Assembly: GCF_007752345.1 (NCBI RefSeq)
Contig: NZ_CP036299.1
Location: forward strand, 868,001-932,000
Source of the DNA: Planctopirus ephydatiae
Lineage (GTDB): Bacteria; Planctomycetota; Planctomycetia; Planctomycetales; Planctomycetaceae
Direction: 5' to 3'
Length of the DNA: 64,000 bases
In this document: piece by piece, positions 25,972 through 35,716 of the stretch
Position numbering within the stretch: position 1 is the stretch's first letter
Layout of the letters: each line of letters starts with the position of its first letter
Notes under the pieces: model-generated
Databases searched by the model: none
The model's input: the letters and a program-made list of their open reading frames with translations, nothing else
What the model was told of the DNA's origin: nothing
Position numbers and translations under genes: made by a program

Positions 25972-26289
25972 TAAATCACGGAAGTTGTAAGAGCAGAAGG
26001 CGTGTGGTTCGACAATCAACGAGCGTCAGCCCGAATTCGAGCATGAAGTCGGATTTCAGGATGTAACCGCGCTGTGTGTACCATGCCTGCGGCCTGTCTT
26101 CTGAGAATACCCAGCAAGCATGCCTCAACATCTTGTCTTTGCCACATAACTCTCACCCGAATGTGGCCTGGCCAACTCGTGCCCAACTCGCCGTACGAGG
26201 GTTGTCGTACTTTGTACGATGGCAAGATGCCGCGCCATGCGCGTGCTCGCCCAACCTCTTTCAGGTTCTCACAAGATTTCAAAGTCAGT
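25972..26289. other. Intergenic region, 318 bp, between convergent genes
   Basis: Separates the convergent putA-like and GT4 genes. It holds one copy of a dispersed palindromic element (26166-26262). No other gene or RNA is apparent. Confidence 0.5.
26166..26262. repeat. Dispersed intergenic repeat, copy 1
   Basis: Shares ggccaactcgtg, ttgtacga and tgccgc-ccatgcg with 32942-33020 in the same order and orientation. Contains a small inverted repeat gtacga/tcgtac. It lies between convergent genes, as does the second copy, and may act in transcription termination. Confidence 0.7.
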
Positions 26290-27417
26290 CTATCGTTTCG
26301 AGAGCTGGGGGATGGCAACGGTTGTCAAACCCGCCATGCGCTCGTCGAGAACTTCACGGTAGACCTCGACTGTCGCTTCCACCATATGTTCGACATTAAA
26401 CTCGGTCTCGGCTTCGAGCATCGCAGCGGCACCGATCCTGCGTGCCAATTCGGGATTGGTGAGCAGTTCAATGATTCTCTCGGCCAGACGGACACTGTCC
26501 GATGGAGGGACCAGCAGCCCTGTCTGATTGTCGCGGACGACGTTGAAGACGCCTCCCACGCTCGTCGCAATCACCGGGCGGCCCATGGCCATCGCTTCGA
26601 GCATGATGGTACCAATCCCCTGCTGGAGCGAAGGGAGACAAAAGATATCCATGGCACTTAACGCATCAGAAAAATCGAGCAGATTTGGCACAAATGTCAC
26701 ATGTTCATGAATACCCAGCGTGCGGGCTAACTTGCGTAAACTTGTCTCTTCCGGCCCGGCTCCTGCAATCAAAAATTCGACATCGCGATGAGTCCCGAGA
26801 ACGTGGGCCGCAGCAGCGAGGAAAAATGGAAATCCTTTGACAGCCTCCAGCGGGCCTGCGGTACCAACCACGGGAACTTTCCCTGATTTTAAGACCAGCG
26901 ATTTGTCTTCATCACTGGCGCGAGGCACACCACAGGGAATGACCACAAAGAGATCTTCCGGCAGCCCCGATCGCTCGACGAGGGCGGCCTTGACCGATTC
27001 ACTCACAGTGATAATCCGCCGGCATAAAGTCAGATCGGGCTGCAGAAACTCATGACTCTGAAGATAATCGTGAACTGTCAGCACATAAGGTCGATTCAGG
27101 CGGCGGGCAATCCATTCGCCATGCCACATCGCTGTGCGTGATTGAATATGTATCAGATCAGGTGGATGGGCCAGAAGCTTGCGGCAATAAAGCTCCAGCA
27201 CTACCCACTTCCAGGCGGGTGCCTCGAGGTAAGGGAGCACTTCAATGCCCAACGCCTTGCGACGCGCCAGATCAACCGTCGAGGCACCGGGGCAGACAAT
27301 ACTCTGAACAAACCCGTATTCAGGCAATCGTTCGGCCAGCCTGAGGGTATAGACCGAACTCCCCCGAAACTGGAAGTTCGAAGAGACCATCAGCAATGAA
27401 AGATCGTCGCGGGACAT
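26290..27417 (-). CDS. GT4-family glycosyltransferase
   Basis: 375 residues from ATG 27417; ATG 27438 is an in-frame alternative. GT-B fold: N-terminal half with GSSVYTLRLAERL, PDLIHIQSRTAMWHG, VLTVHDYLQS, and C-terminal half with VPVVGTAGPLEAVKG, FLIAGAGPEE, NLLDFSDALSAMDIFCLPS and the nucleotide-sugar motif GIGTIMLEAMAMGRPVIAT. The first Glu of the usual E-x7-E pair is Gln here (LQQGIGTIMLEA). Cytosolic face enzyme that likely adds a sugar to a lipid or glycan; donor and acceptor unknown. No sugar-pathway neighbours. Confidence 0.9.
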   Translation of the reverse strand: MSRDDLSLLMVSSNFQFRGSSVYTLRLAERLPEYGFVQSIVCPGASTVDLARRKALGIEVLPYLEAPAWKWVVLELYCRKLLAHPPDLIHIQSRTAMWHGEWIARRLNRPYVLTVHDYLQSHEFLQPDLTLCRRIITVSESVKAALVERSGLPEDLFVVIPCGVPRASDEDKSLVLKSGKVPVVGTAGPLEAVKGFPFFLAAAAHVLGTHRDVEFLIAGAGPEETSLRKLARTLGIHEHVTFVPNLLDFSDALSAMDIFCLPSLQQGIGTIMLEAMAMGRPVIATSVGGVFNVVRDNQTGLLVPPSDSVRLAERIIELLTNPELARRIGAAAMLEAETEFNVEHMVEATVEVYREVLDERMAGLTTVAIPQLSKR

Positions 27418-27639
27418 ACACCTATCATACTCCACCACACGGGCAAATGCGCGCTGTGTTTGATTTGGCGCACCTCGCGGGTCATAAGTCGTTTATTTAT
27501 TTCGTTTTACGATATAGGCCAATCGTCGGTTTGTGGCCCGCCACCGTACTTCGGCTGATCTTGCCGACAAACGGCCATTTGAACTACAAAACGCTCTTCA
27601 GGTTCATCGCCTGGTGAATACAGAAGTTCATTCCTGTGG

Positions 27640-28224
27640 ATGAATGAACTCTTCTCGCGATACGTTCGATGGGGCAGGGACGCCTTGGAATACTCGCTCA
27701 AACCGCTCGGCAAGATCTGTGCGGCGACAGGATCTCCACTGTCTCCGGGAACTGTCTGTCGTTGCGTTCTCGTTGAGCAGAATGGGCAGACGCTTCGTCT
27801 CGATTATCGACATGATGCCTGGCCCGGACCTGTCCCGAATCAACTTGCTGTCTGGAAGACAGTCGTTCCTCCACCACTCAATCCGGATGCTGTGCATCTC
27901 GACTCGGATCGACTCCTGGAGTTACTCGAAGAACCAATCCCTGAGTTTTCCGATGATCTGCACGAATCACAGCACGATCAGCAGGAAGTAACGGGCTATT
28001 CAGAAGCCGAAGCCATTCGTTATGTGGCCGCTCTGTTCCTGCTTCAAAGAAGAAAACTCAAGCTCGACGATGCAGTCACACATCAAGGTGTCGAAATCTT
28101 GCGGCTGTTGGGCAGCCGGGGCGAAGGCCCTTTTGAACTGGTCAATCTGCGTCTGAAAGATGAAGAGATTCATGCGATTATTCAAAAGCTGAAACAACGT
28201 CTGGCGACGGAGGTCTCGACATGA
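27640..28224 (+). CDS. Conserved-looking protein of unknown function, first gene of a pair
   Basis: 194 residues, no signal peptide or membrane segment. An N-terminal beta-rich part (VCRCVLVEQNGQTLRLDYRH) is followed by an acidic linker (PEFSDDLHESQHDQQE) and helices at the C-terminus (RYVAALFLLQRRKLKLDDA). Not recognised. Its stop overlaps the start of the next gene (ATGA at 28221), so translation is probably coupled to that lipoprotein gene. Confidence 0.75.
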   Translation: MNELFSRYVRWGRDALEYSLKPLGKICAATGSPLSPGTVCRCVLVEQNGQTLRLDYRHDAWPGPVPNQLAVWKTVVPPPLNPDAVHLDSDRLLELLEEPIPEFSDDLHESQHDQQEVTGYSEAEAIRYVAALFLLQRRKLKLDDAVTHQGVEILRLLGSRGEGPFELVNLRLKDEEIHAIIQKLKQRLATEVST

Positions 28225-29120
28225 CGAACTCCGTACGAGCAGACAACAGATCAACAAAGGATCGAGGAGAACCTGTTTGCAGCAGACGGGTTGCCCTGGG
28301 AATGCTGGCTTTTGGAAGTTTGCAGGGGTGTAACTCGCTTCGAAACTGGCAAAAGACGGATGAGTTCGCCAAGCGATCCAACTGCCCGTTAGGCAATGCC
28401 GCCACGGCCGATGATTACGTTTCGCATCTCAATCAGAATGTGGATCGGATCGAAGGCTGGCGTGCCGGGCGTGTCCATATTCGCGCCAATCATATTCCAC
28501 TCACAGCAGAAATCGCGGTGCAGAAATCGCAGTTGCTGAGAATTTCCGTGACCAGCGCACTGGGTCAGGAAGTTGATCTGGGATCGAACGAAGAGATTTT
28601 CTGGTTCTGGGCCAAGCGAAATGATCCTCCCGATCTGATGTTTGTGCGCCATGAGGAAATGGCCGAAGTTCAACAGAATATGCCCATTCCTTTTGAGCCG
28701 GGCTGGTTGATGGAAGCGCTGGGTGTGGCGCCTTTCGATGCCAGTACGATGACACTCAATCGAGCGGGTGATGGTCGCACGGTGGCTTTAACCAGTTCGC
28801 ACCTTTCTCCTGCTGGAATCCCCATTCGGAAGGTCATCACCGTCGATGCCTGTCATGGCCTGGTGCTGGAGCATGGCCTCTACGATCCGAAGGGACGAGT
28901 AGTGGCTCAAGGTCGGCTCAAAAATCATTTTCGTGACCAGCACTCCGGGGCAGTTCTCCCTCGCCAGATGACACTCGACTGGCCCTTGGCACAAATGAAT
29001 ATGGTCCTGAACTTCGACAAAATCGAAGTGAATCCGGGGGAGCTACCACAACAGGTCTGGCAGCCGCCGCAGATGCCCCAGACACGATTGGTCAACATGG
29101 CAGAAGCCATGCGCAGCTAG
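28221..29120 (+). CDS. Predicted lipoprotein, second gene of the pair
   Basis: 299 residues. RRVALGMLAFGSLQGC is a signal peptide with a lipobox-like end (L-Q-G-C at ~36), preceded by a long hydrophilic N-region. The mature part is beta-rich (GRVHIRANHIPLTAEIAV, LLRISVTSALGQEVDLGSNEE) and resembles the half-barrel fold of lipoprotein carriers in style, but I cannot assign a family. Contains Y-D-P-K-G-R-V-V-A-Q-G-R-L. Start overlaps the preceding stop by four bases. Confidence 0.75.
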   Translation: MTNSVRADNRSTKDRGEPVCSRRVALGMLAFGSLQGCNSLRNWQKTDEFAKRSNCPLGNAATADDYVSHLNQNVDRIEGWRAGRVHIRANHIPLTAEIAVQKSQLLRISVTSALGQEVDLGSNEEIFWFWAKRNDPPDLMFVRHEEMAEVQQNMPIPFEPGWLMEALGVAPFDASTMTLNRAGDGRTVALTSSHLSPAGIPIRKVITVDACHGLVLEHGLYDPKGRVVAQGRLKNHFRDQHSGAVLPRQMTLDWPLAQMNMVLNFDKIEVNPGELPQQVWQPPQMPQTRLVNMAEAMRS

Positions 29121-29142
29121 TTAGTTCAGAGGCTGGCGACGA

Positions 29143-30078
29143 TCAGTTCCATTCCACGGGATGTTCCAACCGGCCGATGATGCGCTGGAGCCGTGACATA
29201 CGCTGACGGGCTTCTTCGAGTTGCGGCTGAGCCTGAGCTTTCTTGAAATGCGAGATGGCTTTTTCGAGTCGTCTGCCCGCCCGTTTGTATTCACCATGCA
29301 CTTCGCAGAGCTGGGCCACATGCAGTTGATCGAGCCCCATCCCCAGTTGGTCACCCGCTTGACGATGATGCCGCCAGGCCAGCCTTAGCCGGGAGAAGGT
29401 TTCGTCGGCATCGCCATTGAGCATTGCGACGAGAGCCAGAGTTCCCCAATCGGCTCCGGATTGATCGGGTAACTCGGAGAACTCAGCACTTTCGTCGTCA
29501 CATTCCAGGCTTAAAGCAGCCTGTGCGAGTTGATCGGCTAAAGTCACTCGTGAAGCCATCAATGCATCGAGCGCGAGATTTGAGAGATCGAAAGCGTCTG
29601 ACGATTCACTGGAATAAAGGGCCAGTTGCTGAAAGCGACGGGCACTCGTGAAATCGCCAATCTGGCGGTAGACCCGGGCAATCATCGATGCCGCTCGCGA
29701 TTGCGTCTGGCGACAGCCCAATTCGTTGGCAAAATCCTGAAGTTGACAGGCATAACCCATGGCATCACGCAGATGACCACGCCGGAGGGAGAGATTCGTA
29801 AACAACTCCAGGCATTCGCGTGGTGCCACTTCAGCATCGCACAGGCGATTCAACAGCAGCTCGGCATCATCCAATTGACCATGCAGAATCGACTGGGAGA
29901 TGTCGTCGAGGACCCCATGAATCCAGCTCTCGGATTCAATCGACTCGCTCTCACTCAGGCCACCATGATAGTGATCATTCGGACCGTGGTGATTGGAAGA
30001 ATCGTCACCCGAGCGCGCCACTTCATCGTCGCCGAAAGGCAAACCTTCGGCAGGTTGATTATCTGACGGATAGAACAT
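29143..30078 (-). CDS. TPR protein
   Basis: 311 residues from ATG 30078, with AAGGA close upstream; ATG 30099 is an alternative. An acidic, His/Ser-rich N-terminus (~1-50) is followed by helix pairs typical of TPR repeats (LDDAELLLNRLCDAE, SMIARVYRQIGDFTSARRF, ARRLEKAISHFKKA). Predicted cytosolic. Partner unknown. Ends tail-to-tail with the lipoprotein gene. Confidence 0.8.
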   Translation of the reverse strand: MFYPSDNQPAEGLPFGDDEVARSGDDSSNHHGPNDHYHGGLSESESIESESWIHGVLDDISQSILHGQLDDAELLLNRLCDAEVAPRECLELFTNLSLRRGHLRDAMGYACQLQDFANELGCRQTQSRAASMIARVYRQIGDFTSARRFQQLALYSSESSDAFDLSNLALDALMASRVTLADQLAQAALSLECDDESAEFSELPDQSGADWGTLALVAMLNGDADETFSRLRLAWRHHRQAGDQLGMGLDQLHVAQLCEVHGEYKRAGRRLEKAISHFKKAQAQPQLEEARQRMSRLQRIIGRLEHPVEWN

Positions 30079-30738
30079 GTCCTTCGTCCTTCTCTTCATT
30101 AGCCCAATGAATCGAAGACGAGCAACTCAAACACAACTTGTGGCGCGTGTTGTTTTGAGGGCGTCCAATGTGATGAGACCTGAGTTCTTACATAAAATAC
30201 CAGATTTTCCTATTCTTGCAATAGATCTCTTTTTATTTATTTTACCTAATCTTCCTGCACGTTGCTTTTCCTCATCATTCGAGCATGAACAGGAGAGCAC
30301 ATCCAGGCGTGCGGAAATCGATCGTCTCTCGATGACTGATCAGATTTCCCGAGGGATGAGGGGTTGATTCAAGCCTTCTTTGCATAGGAACTTTGGGCAG
30401 ATCGTGTTAAATTTGCAGGTTGTGGTGAAGCGTCATGCTGTCGATCGAAAGCCGGGTGCTGCCCTGGCCGGACTCGAAAGCATTCACTCTAAACTAAAGT
30501 CATTTCACAGTTTGCACATTCATCGGGTCGCTGCCAACGATCCATCAGGCGTGACTCACTCGGAGACGATCCCTCATGAAGATCGCCGCCAGAGAATTGG
30601 TTCTTCTTCGATAGATCAGCTGTTGGACTGAATGAGGTTCTCAATCATTCAGTCTGTCAGATCCACATTCGACAAACGATAGACTCCAGTGCCGGTGACG
30701 ACCTCAGGTCATCGCGGCCGACAGGGAAGGAAACAGGA
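30079..30738. other. Intergenic region, 660 bp, between divergent genes
   Basis: Separates the TPR gene (leftward) from the SEC-C gene (rightward), so it holds both promoters. An AT-rich patch lies near 30200-30250. A strong hairpin at 30626-30654 lies 85 bases before the rightward start. No convincing coding region is seen. Confidence 0.45.
30626..30654. promoter_or_regulatory. Perfect 10-bp inverted repeat upstream of the SEC-C gene
   Basis: gactgaatga / tcattcagtc with a 9-nt loop. It could be an operator or a leader hairpin; there is no T-run for a classical terminator. Confidence 0.5.
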
Positions 30739-32895
30739 ATGGCCGTCGATCTTTACCAGCCCTGCCCGTGTGGCAGTGGGAAGAAACTCAAGTTCTGCTG
30801 TGCACCGATCTCCGACGAGATGTCGCGTGTCGACCGGTTGATCGCAGATGGCCAGTTACGCCCTGCATTAACGGCCCTCGAAGCTCTCGACCGCAAAGTC
30901 ACTCCCGATACGTCCAGCCATGCCTGGATTGTGACCACGACATCCACCGTCCATTTGCAGATGGAACGGCCAGATCTCGCTCGCGATCTGCTCAAAAAAC
31001 TGCTCGAAACCCATACCGACAACGACTACGCCTTTTGCCTCTATGCGATGGCTTCTCTGGCGACAGACAGCTACGAGCCGTCTCGCAAAATCATCCAGAA
31101 GGCATTCTTCCGCTGCACCCGCAAATACCCCGCCATGTGCAGTCATCTGGCCATTGGCATTGCGACCGTCATGATGTCGCGCAATGCCTGGATGGCCACT
31201 CGCGAAGCGATGTCACTCGCACTTCGCTTTGCCGCCGAAGACGAACGTCAGGATGTCTTCCTCCGGCTGCTGCAGGTCGATAACAATCCGCAGATTCCGT
31301 GGCCACTGCGCGGAGCACATCATCTCCCCGAGTTCACAGGGAGCGAAGAGCACGAGAAGGAATTCAAGAAGGGCCAGAAGTTCGTCCAGATCGGCTGCTT
31401 CGAAGCGGCTGCTGATACGTTCGCTGCGCTGGCCCGCCAGCTTCCGGATGCTCCCACAGTCGCCCATGCAGCAGCTTTGTGCCGGGCCTGGGATGGAAAC
31501 GAAGCCGAAGCCGCCGCTGGCTTCCATCAGGCCGCTCGTCTCTACACCGATCGATCGAAGGCCGTCGAATGCGAGACGCTGGCTCAACTCCTGCAGATCA
31601 GTGCCAGCTCCGATGAGCCGAATCTCGTTCGTCACGAGTTTTCGGTCTCTTCAGTCTCGCGTCTGCTCACAGCTTTCGACCAACACGATCGACTCAACCG
31701 CGAAGAGCGCGACTTCTCGCGATTGCCAGTCGCTCCGGTGGCCGTTTACCAGATTTATGATCGCAGCCTGAAAGACCTGGTCCTTGGTGAAGGTCTCCCT
31801 GCGCCAGATCAGCTCCCCGCCTCGTTGGGTGAAGTGCATATCTTCGATGCAGCGCCGGATGGCTCAGCACAGGCATTGGCTGGCCTGGTGGCTTACGCCG
31901 GTAATGAAATGGAAACCGCGATAGCTCTCCTCAAGGAAGCCGCCGGCGACCTATTGGGCGATACCAGCGAAACGAATCAGCCCATTGCGGGTGTTCCCGA
32001 GCAGTGGATCGAGTTGCAAAGGCAGCATTATTTCCCTTCCCGATTGACACCTTCGCAGATTCGCGAGCTGGAAGACCAGCTCTTTAACTGGAAGCTCAAT
32101 GAGAAGTGGGCCAAGACACCTGCCGCCGGGTTGGCAGGCAAATCGCCAGAGGAAGCCGCCAAAGATCCTGCAATGAACATTGCGGTCACAGCCGCGATTT
32201 TCGTCCTTGATTCGTTTGCTGCTCAGGTTCGCAAACTGCTCGATATCCGGAAGATTTTCCAGCAGCTTCAAGTGGAACCACTCCCACTGCTGGAAGTGAC
32301 CCCCGAGACACCCCTGGCCAATCTATCGGTGATCGATTTCCAGCGATTGCCAGTTTCTCAGCTGTCTGATGAGCAACTCAAGCTGGCGTTCAATCGGGCA
32401 CTGCTCATTCAGCATCCGCAGTTCCTCTATGACGTCGAAATTGAAATCACCCGCCGACCCGAGCCTCTCGACAAGGTCGATAAGGTCAAGCTCTATCGCT
32501 CCCTGGGTGAAATGGAACTTCTGCGGAACAACTTCCAGGGCGCACTTCACTGGATTGGCGAAGAACGCAAACTCCCGGCTCCTCAAGGCACCACCGAGTT
32601 TTCGTTCACACTCCAGCACGATATGTACGAGTTGAATCTGCGGGCCATGGCACCGGAAGTTACCGGCTACGACGAACTGATTCAAAAATTCGTCAACTAC
32701 TATCTTCCCAAGCTGCCGCAACTCCTCGAGTTTCTGGAGTCCGTCTCAGCCATCTCGCGCAAACCACTTCCTGGCATCTCGGCTTCAGGAATTGTCACAC
32801 AGACTGATACCACCACACCCGGCGGCCTCTGGACTCCCGATCAGCCACAAACTACAGCCAGTTCTGGCGGCGGACTCTGGTTGCCCGGGAACTGA
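30739..32895 (+). CDS. SEC-C motif protein with helical repeats
   Basis: 718 residues. Residues 9-21 are a SEC-C zinc motif (CPCGSGKKLKFCC), the metal site found at the end of SecA and in many unrelated proteins. The rest is helical, TPR-like (RPALTALEALDRK, AFCLYAMASLATDSYEPS, FVQIGCFEAAADTFAALA), with a Gly/Thr-rich tail ending GGLWLPGN. SEC-C often binds proteins or nucleic acids through zinc. AGGAA lies just upstream of the ATG. Function unknown. Confidence 0.85.
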   Translation: MAVDLYQPCPCGSGKKLKFCCAPISDEMSRVDRLIADGQLRPALTALEALDRKVTPDTSSHAWIVTTTSTVHLQMERPDLARDLLKKLLETHTDNDYAFCLYAMASLATDSYEPSRKIIQKAFFRCTRKYPAMCSHLAIGIATVMMSRNAWMATREAMSLALRFAAEDERQDVFLRLLQVDNNPQIPWPLRGAHHLPEFTGSEEHEKEFKKGQKFVQIGCFEAAADTFAALARQLPDAPTVAHAAALCRAWDGNEAEAAAGFHQAARLYTDRSKAVECETLAQLLQISASSDEPNLVRHEFSVSSVSRLLTAFDQHDRLNREERDFSRLPVAPVAVYQIYDRSLKDLVLGEGLPAPDQLPASLGEVHIFDAAPDGSAQALAGLVAYAGNEMETAIALLKEAAGDLLGDTSETNQPIAGVPEQWIELQRQHYFPSRLTPSQIRELEDQLFNWKLNEKWAKTPAAGLAGKSPEEAAKDPAMNIAVTAAIFVLDSFAAQVRKLLDIRKIFQQLQVEPLPLLEVTPETPLANLSVIDFQRLPVSQLSDEQLKLAFNRALLIQHPQFLYDVEIEITRRPEPLDKVDKVKLYRSLGEMELLRNNFQGALHWIGEERKLPAPQGTTEFSFTLQHDMYELNLRAMAPEVTGYDELIQKFVNYYLPKLPQLLEFLESVSAISRKPLPGISASGIVTQTDTTTPGGLWTPDQPQTTASSGGGLWLPGN

Positions 32896-32941
32896 GACCA
32901 ATTGCCAGGTGACACGCACAGCCGCTTGGAAATGGGTGACC

Positions 32942-33020
32942 CGGCCAACTCGTGGCCGGGTCATCGTGCATTGTACGACGACAAGCTGCCGCTCCATGCG
33001 TGTTCCCTGCCACAACCTTT
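32942..33020. repeat. Dispersed intergenic repeat, copy 2
   Basis: Homologous to 26166-26262. Its left end extends into a perfect 10-bp inverted repeat, tgacccggcc / ggccgggtca, with a 7-nt loop (32937-32963). It lies between the convergent SEC-C gene and thrS, where a bidirectional terminator would be expected. Confidence 0.72.
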
Positions 33021-33131
33021 CACTCGGCCTTGGGTGGCACGACCCTGAAGGCTTTGCGAAAGGGCGTGGTCTTGCCCTAGCGACAACCACAATGGCCGCG
33101 TCGAACCTCTTTGTTGATGGCCTCGGCGGGA

Positions 33132-35354
33132 TCAATCCGCGTAGTTCTCGCCCTCATTGCTCGTTGCGGGAGCAGGCGCGGGTTTGGCCACACTGCGGAT
33201 GCGCTTTTCAGTCACTTCCTGCTGCAGTCGGGCAATCGCTTCGGCCAGAGGGACCGCACCGAGATCTCCCTCGATCCGATCGCGAATCGAAACGGTGCGA
33301 TTCTCCTGATCCTTGCCGCCGACGACGAGCATGTACGGGATCAGCTCGATCTGCGCATCACGGATCTTGCCGTTGATCTTCGCCCCCCGCAGATCGGTGG
33401 TCACGCGGAAGCCCGCAGCCCGGAACTCGCGCTCCACTTCGCGGGCATAGCCTTCGAACTTATCGCTGATCGACAGGACGCGCACCTGTTCCGGGGCCAG
33501 CCATAACGGGAACGCACCTGCGAAGTGCTCGATCAGCATCCCGGTGAATCGCTCCATCGAACCGAACGGTGCGCGGTGAATCATCACTGGCCGGTGGGCC
33601 TGATTATCAGCACCAACATATTCCAACTGAAAACGCTCGGGCAGGTTGTAATCGAGCTGCACGGTTCCCAATTGCCACTCGCGGCCAATGCAATCCTTGA
33701 CCATGAAGTCGGCTTTGGGGCCGTAGAAGGCGGCTTCCCCTTCGCGGGCGGTGAACGGCAGGTTGAGTTCGGTGAGGACGCCTCTCAGGCTCGCTTCGGC
33801 CCGCTGCCAGTTCTCTTCGCTCCCCACGTACTTGTCGCTCTTGGGGTCGCGCAGCGAAAGCTGGACGCGGTAATCCTCCAGCCCGACACTTGCCAACACA
33901 AACTGCACCAGCTGCAAGGTCGCGCGGAACTCTTCTTCGACTTGTTCGGGAGTGCAGAAGAGGTGCGCATCGTCCTGAGTCAAACCTCGCACGCGGAGCA
34001 TGCCGTTGAGCTCACCCGATTGTTCGTGGCGATAAACGGTGCCGAACTCAGCCAGACGGACAGGCAGATCGCGGTAGCTCCGCTGCATCGACTTGTAGAT
34101 CTGGGCATGGTGCGGGCAGTTCATCGGCTTGAGCAGATACCGCTCCTGCTGCTTCTCCCAGGTGCGAAGGACTTCGATCTTCGCCAGGTTGCCACTGGCG
34201 GCTGCATATTCGGGAATCTCGACTCCCAGAATCTTCGCCGAAGCGAGGAGCGATTTTTCGTCGGCTTCGCTCAGCGCACCGTCCTGAAGTTTGCGGATCC
34301 AGAAATCAACGAGTTGCCCGCCGTCATGGCCATAGAGCGGGGTGAATTGCGAATCACGATAGTAAGGGAAGTGACCGCTGGTCTCGTAAAGTTCCACCCG
34401 GCCGATATGAGGGGTGTAGACCGGCTGGTAGCCGCGCTTGAGCAGTTCCCCTTTGATAAACTCTTCGAGGAGTGCCCGCACAGTGGCACCTTTAGGCAGC
34501 CACAAACAGAGTCCGGCTCCCACTTCGGGGCTGATCGAGAAGAGGTTGAGCTGCTTCCCCAGCACGCGATGATCACGCCGCTTGGCTTCGTTCACCTGTT
34601 CGAGGTGGGCATCGAGATCCTTTTGCGAGAACCAGGCAGTCCCATAAACACGCTGGAGCTGTTGCCCGCTGGCATCCCCTTTCCAATAGGCCCCCGCCAC
34701 GCTGAGCAGCCGGAAGGCTTTGATCCGACCGGCGTCGGGAATGTGCGGCCCCCGGCACAGATCGACGAACTCTCCCTGCCGGTAGAAGCTGACAGTCGCT
34801 TCATTCGCCAGACCTGACTGAATGTGTTCGCACTTGAGCTTCTGGCCCATCCCTTCGAGCATCGCCAGAGCTTCATCGCGATTGGTAATAAATCGCTCGA
34901 ACGGCTCGGCCATTTCGACGAGCTTCTGCATTTCCGCTTCAATGCGGGCGAAGTCGTCTTCACTCAGTTTGTGGGGCAGGTCGAGATCGTAGTAGTAGCC
35001 GTTCCCGGTGGTGGGGCCGAAGGCGAGCTGCACGCCGGGGAAGACGCGCATGATGGCCCGCGCCATGAGATGGGCGCACGAATGCCGCAGCACACCCAGC
35101 GACGCGGCGTCCTTCTCGGTGAGGATCTGCACGGGAACAGGTTGAACGTCTGTGGTTTCGGTCACGGGCCGCTTGAGATCGGTGACCTTCTCGCCCACGC
35201 GGGCGGCGATGGCGGCTTGCGCCAGCCGGGGGCTGATCGATTCAGCAATCGCCAGCGGAGTGACATCACCCGGGAATTCTTTGACCGATCCATCGGGCAA
35301 CTGAATTTGGACAACAGAGGGGGCAGAACCTGAAGCAATCATGTTGAAATGCAT
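33132..35354 (-). CDS. thrS: Threonyl-tRNA synthetase
   Basis: 740 residues; ATG 35342 is an in-frame alternative. TGS domain at ~14-75, editing domain with H91/H95 (HSCAH) and C200/H204 (CRGPH), class II catalytic core with KPMNCPHH (zinc Cys ~413), [26 protein letters not shown] and [12 protein letters not shown], then an anticodon-binding domain ([17 protein letters not shown]) and an Ala/Pro-rich tail. Compared with the ~640-residue norm it carries about 65 extra residues (~338-402) in the core between the usual Y-x-D-x-x-F segment and the zinc Cys, plus N- and C-terminal additions. Confidence 0.95.
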   Translation of the reverse strand: MHFNMIASGSAPSVVQIQLPDGSVKEFPGDVTPLAIAESISPRLAQAAIAARVGEKVTDLKRPVTETTDVQPVPVQILTEKDAASLGVLRHSCAHLMARAIMRVFPGVQLAFGPTTGNGYYYDLDLPHKLSEDDFARIEAEMQKLVEMAEPFERFITNRDEALAMLEGMGQKLKCEHIQSGLANEATVSFYRQGEFVDLCRGPHIPDAGRIKAFRLLSVAGAYWKGDASGQQLQRVYGTAWFSQKDLDAHLEQVNEAKRRDHRVLGKQLNLFSISPEVGAGLCLWLPKGATVRALLEEFIKGELLKRGYQPVYTPHIGRVELYETSGHFPYYRDSQFTPLYGHDGGQLVDFWIRKLQDGALSEADEKSLLASAKILGVEIPEYAAASGNLAKIEVLRTWEKQQERYLLKPMNCPHHAQIYKSMQRSYRDLPVRLAEFGTVYRHEQSGELNGMLRVRGLTQDDAHLFCTPEQVEEEFRATLQLVQFVLASVGLEDYRVQLSLRDPKSDKYVGSEENWQRAEASLRGVLTELNLPFTAREGEAAFYGPKADFMVKDCIGREWQLGTVQLDYNLPERFQLEYVGADNQAHRPVMIHRAPFGSMERFTGMLIEHFAGAFPLWLAPEQVRVLSISDKFEGYAREVEREFRAAGFRVTTDLRGAKINGKIRDAQIELIPYMLVVGGKDQENRTVSIRDRIEGDLGAVPLAEAIARLQQEVTEKRIRSVAKPAPAPATSNEGENYAD

Positions 35355-35651
35355 CCTGACCAGCCTGACGACAGACGCTCTCCCCGGCCGACTCCGCCGG
35401 AAGGTTGCTGTCGCTCAACACCAGTCTGACTTGAAAAGTACGACTCGCGATCGAGTCTGATTATTGTGAGATGTTCTTCCCGCCGGGCGAGTCGCTTTCT
35501 GGGCAGGTTGAAGACCTCATGACATCCCTTCACAGCTTACAAGAACCGGGAAAATTTGTCCGTCCCGGCCATAGAGGAATTTCCAGTGAAGAAGGTTCAC
35601 ACCGGCAATTATCTGGGTTAACTCGAACTGAGCCATTGGGACCACTGGAAA

Positions 35652-35682
35652 AACGAAAAAACCCCATATCGCTATGGGGTTT
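35652..35682 (-). terminator. Rho-independent terminator
   Basis: Stem ccccata / tatgggg with a 4-nt loop at 35662-35679, followed on the minus strand by a run of T (ggttttttcgttttt). It lies just after the lipoprotein gene that ends at 35717. Confidence 0.85.
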
Positions 35683-35716
35683 ATCACGCTTTGAGCGGAG
35701 TTGAGCCAACCATCAA

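Noticed and set aside
33525-34817. A 430-codon open frame on the plus strand antisense to thrS
   Set aside because: thrS is unmistakable on the other strand. Long antisense frames are common in GC-biased codons, and this product has no recognisable domain.
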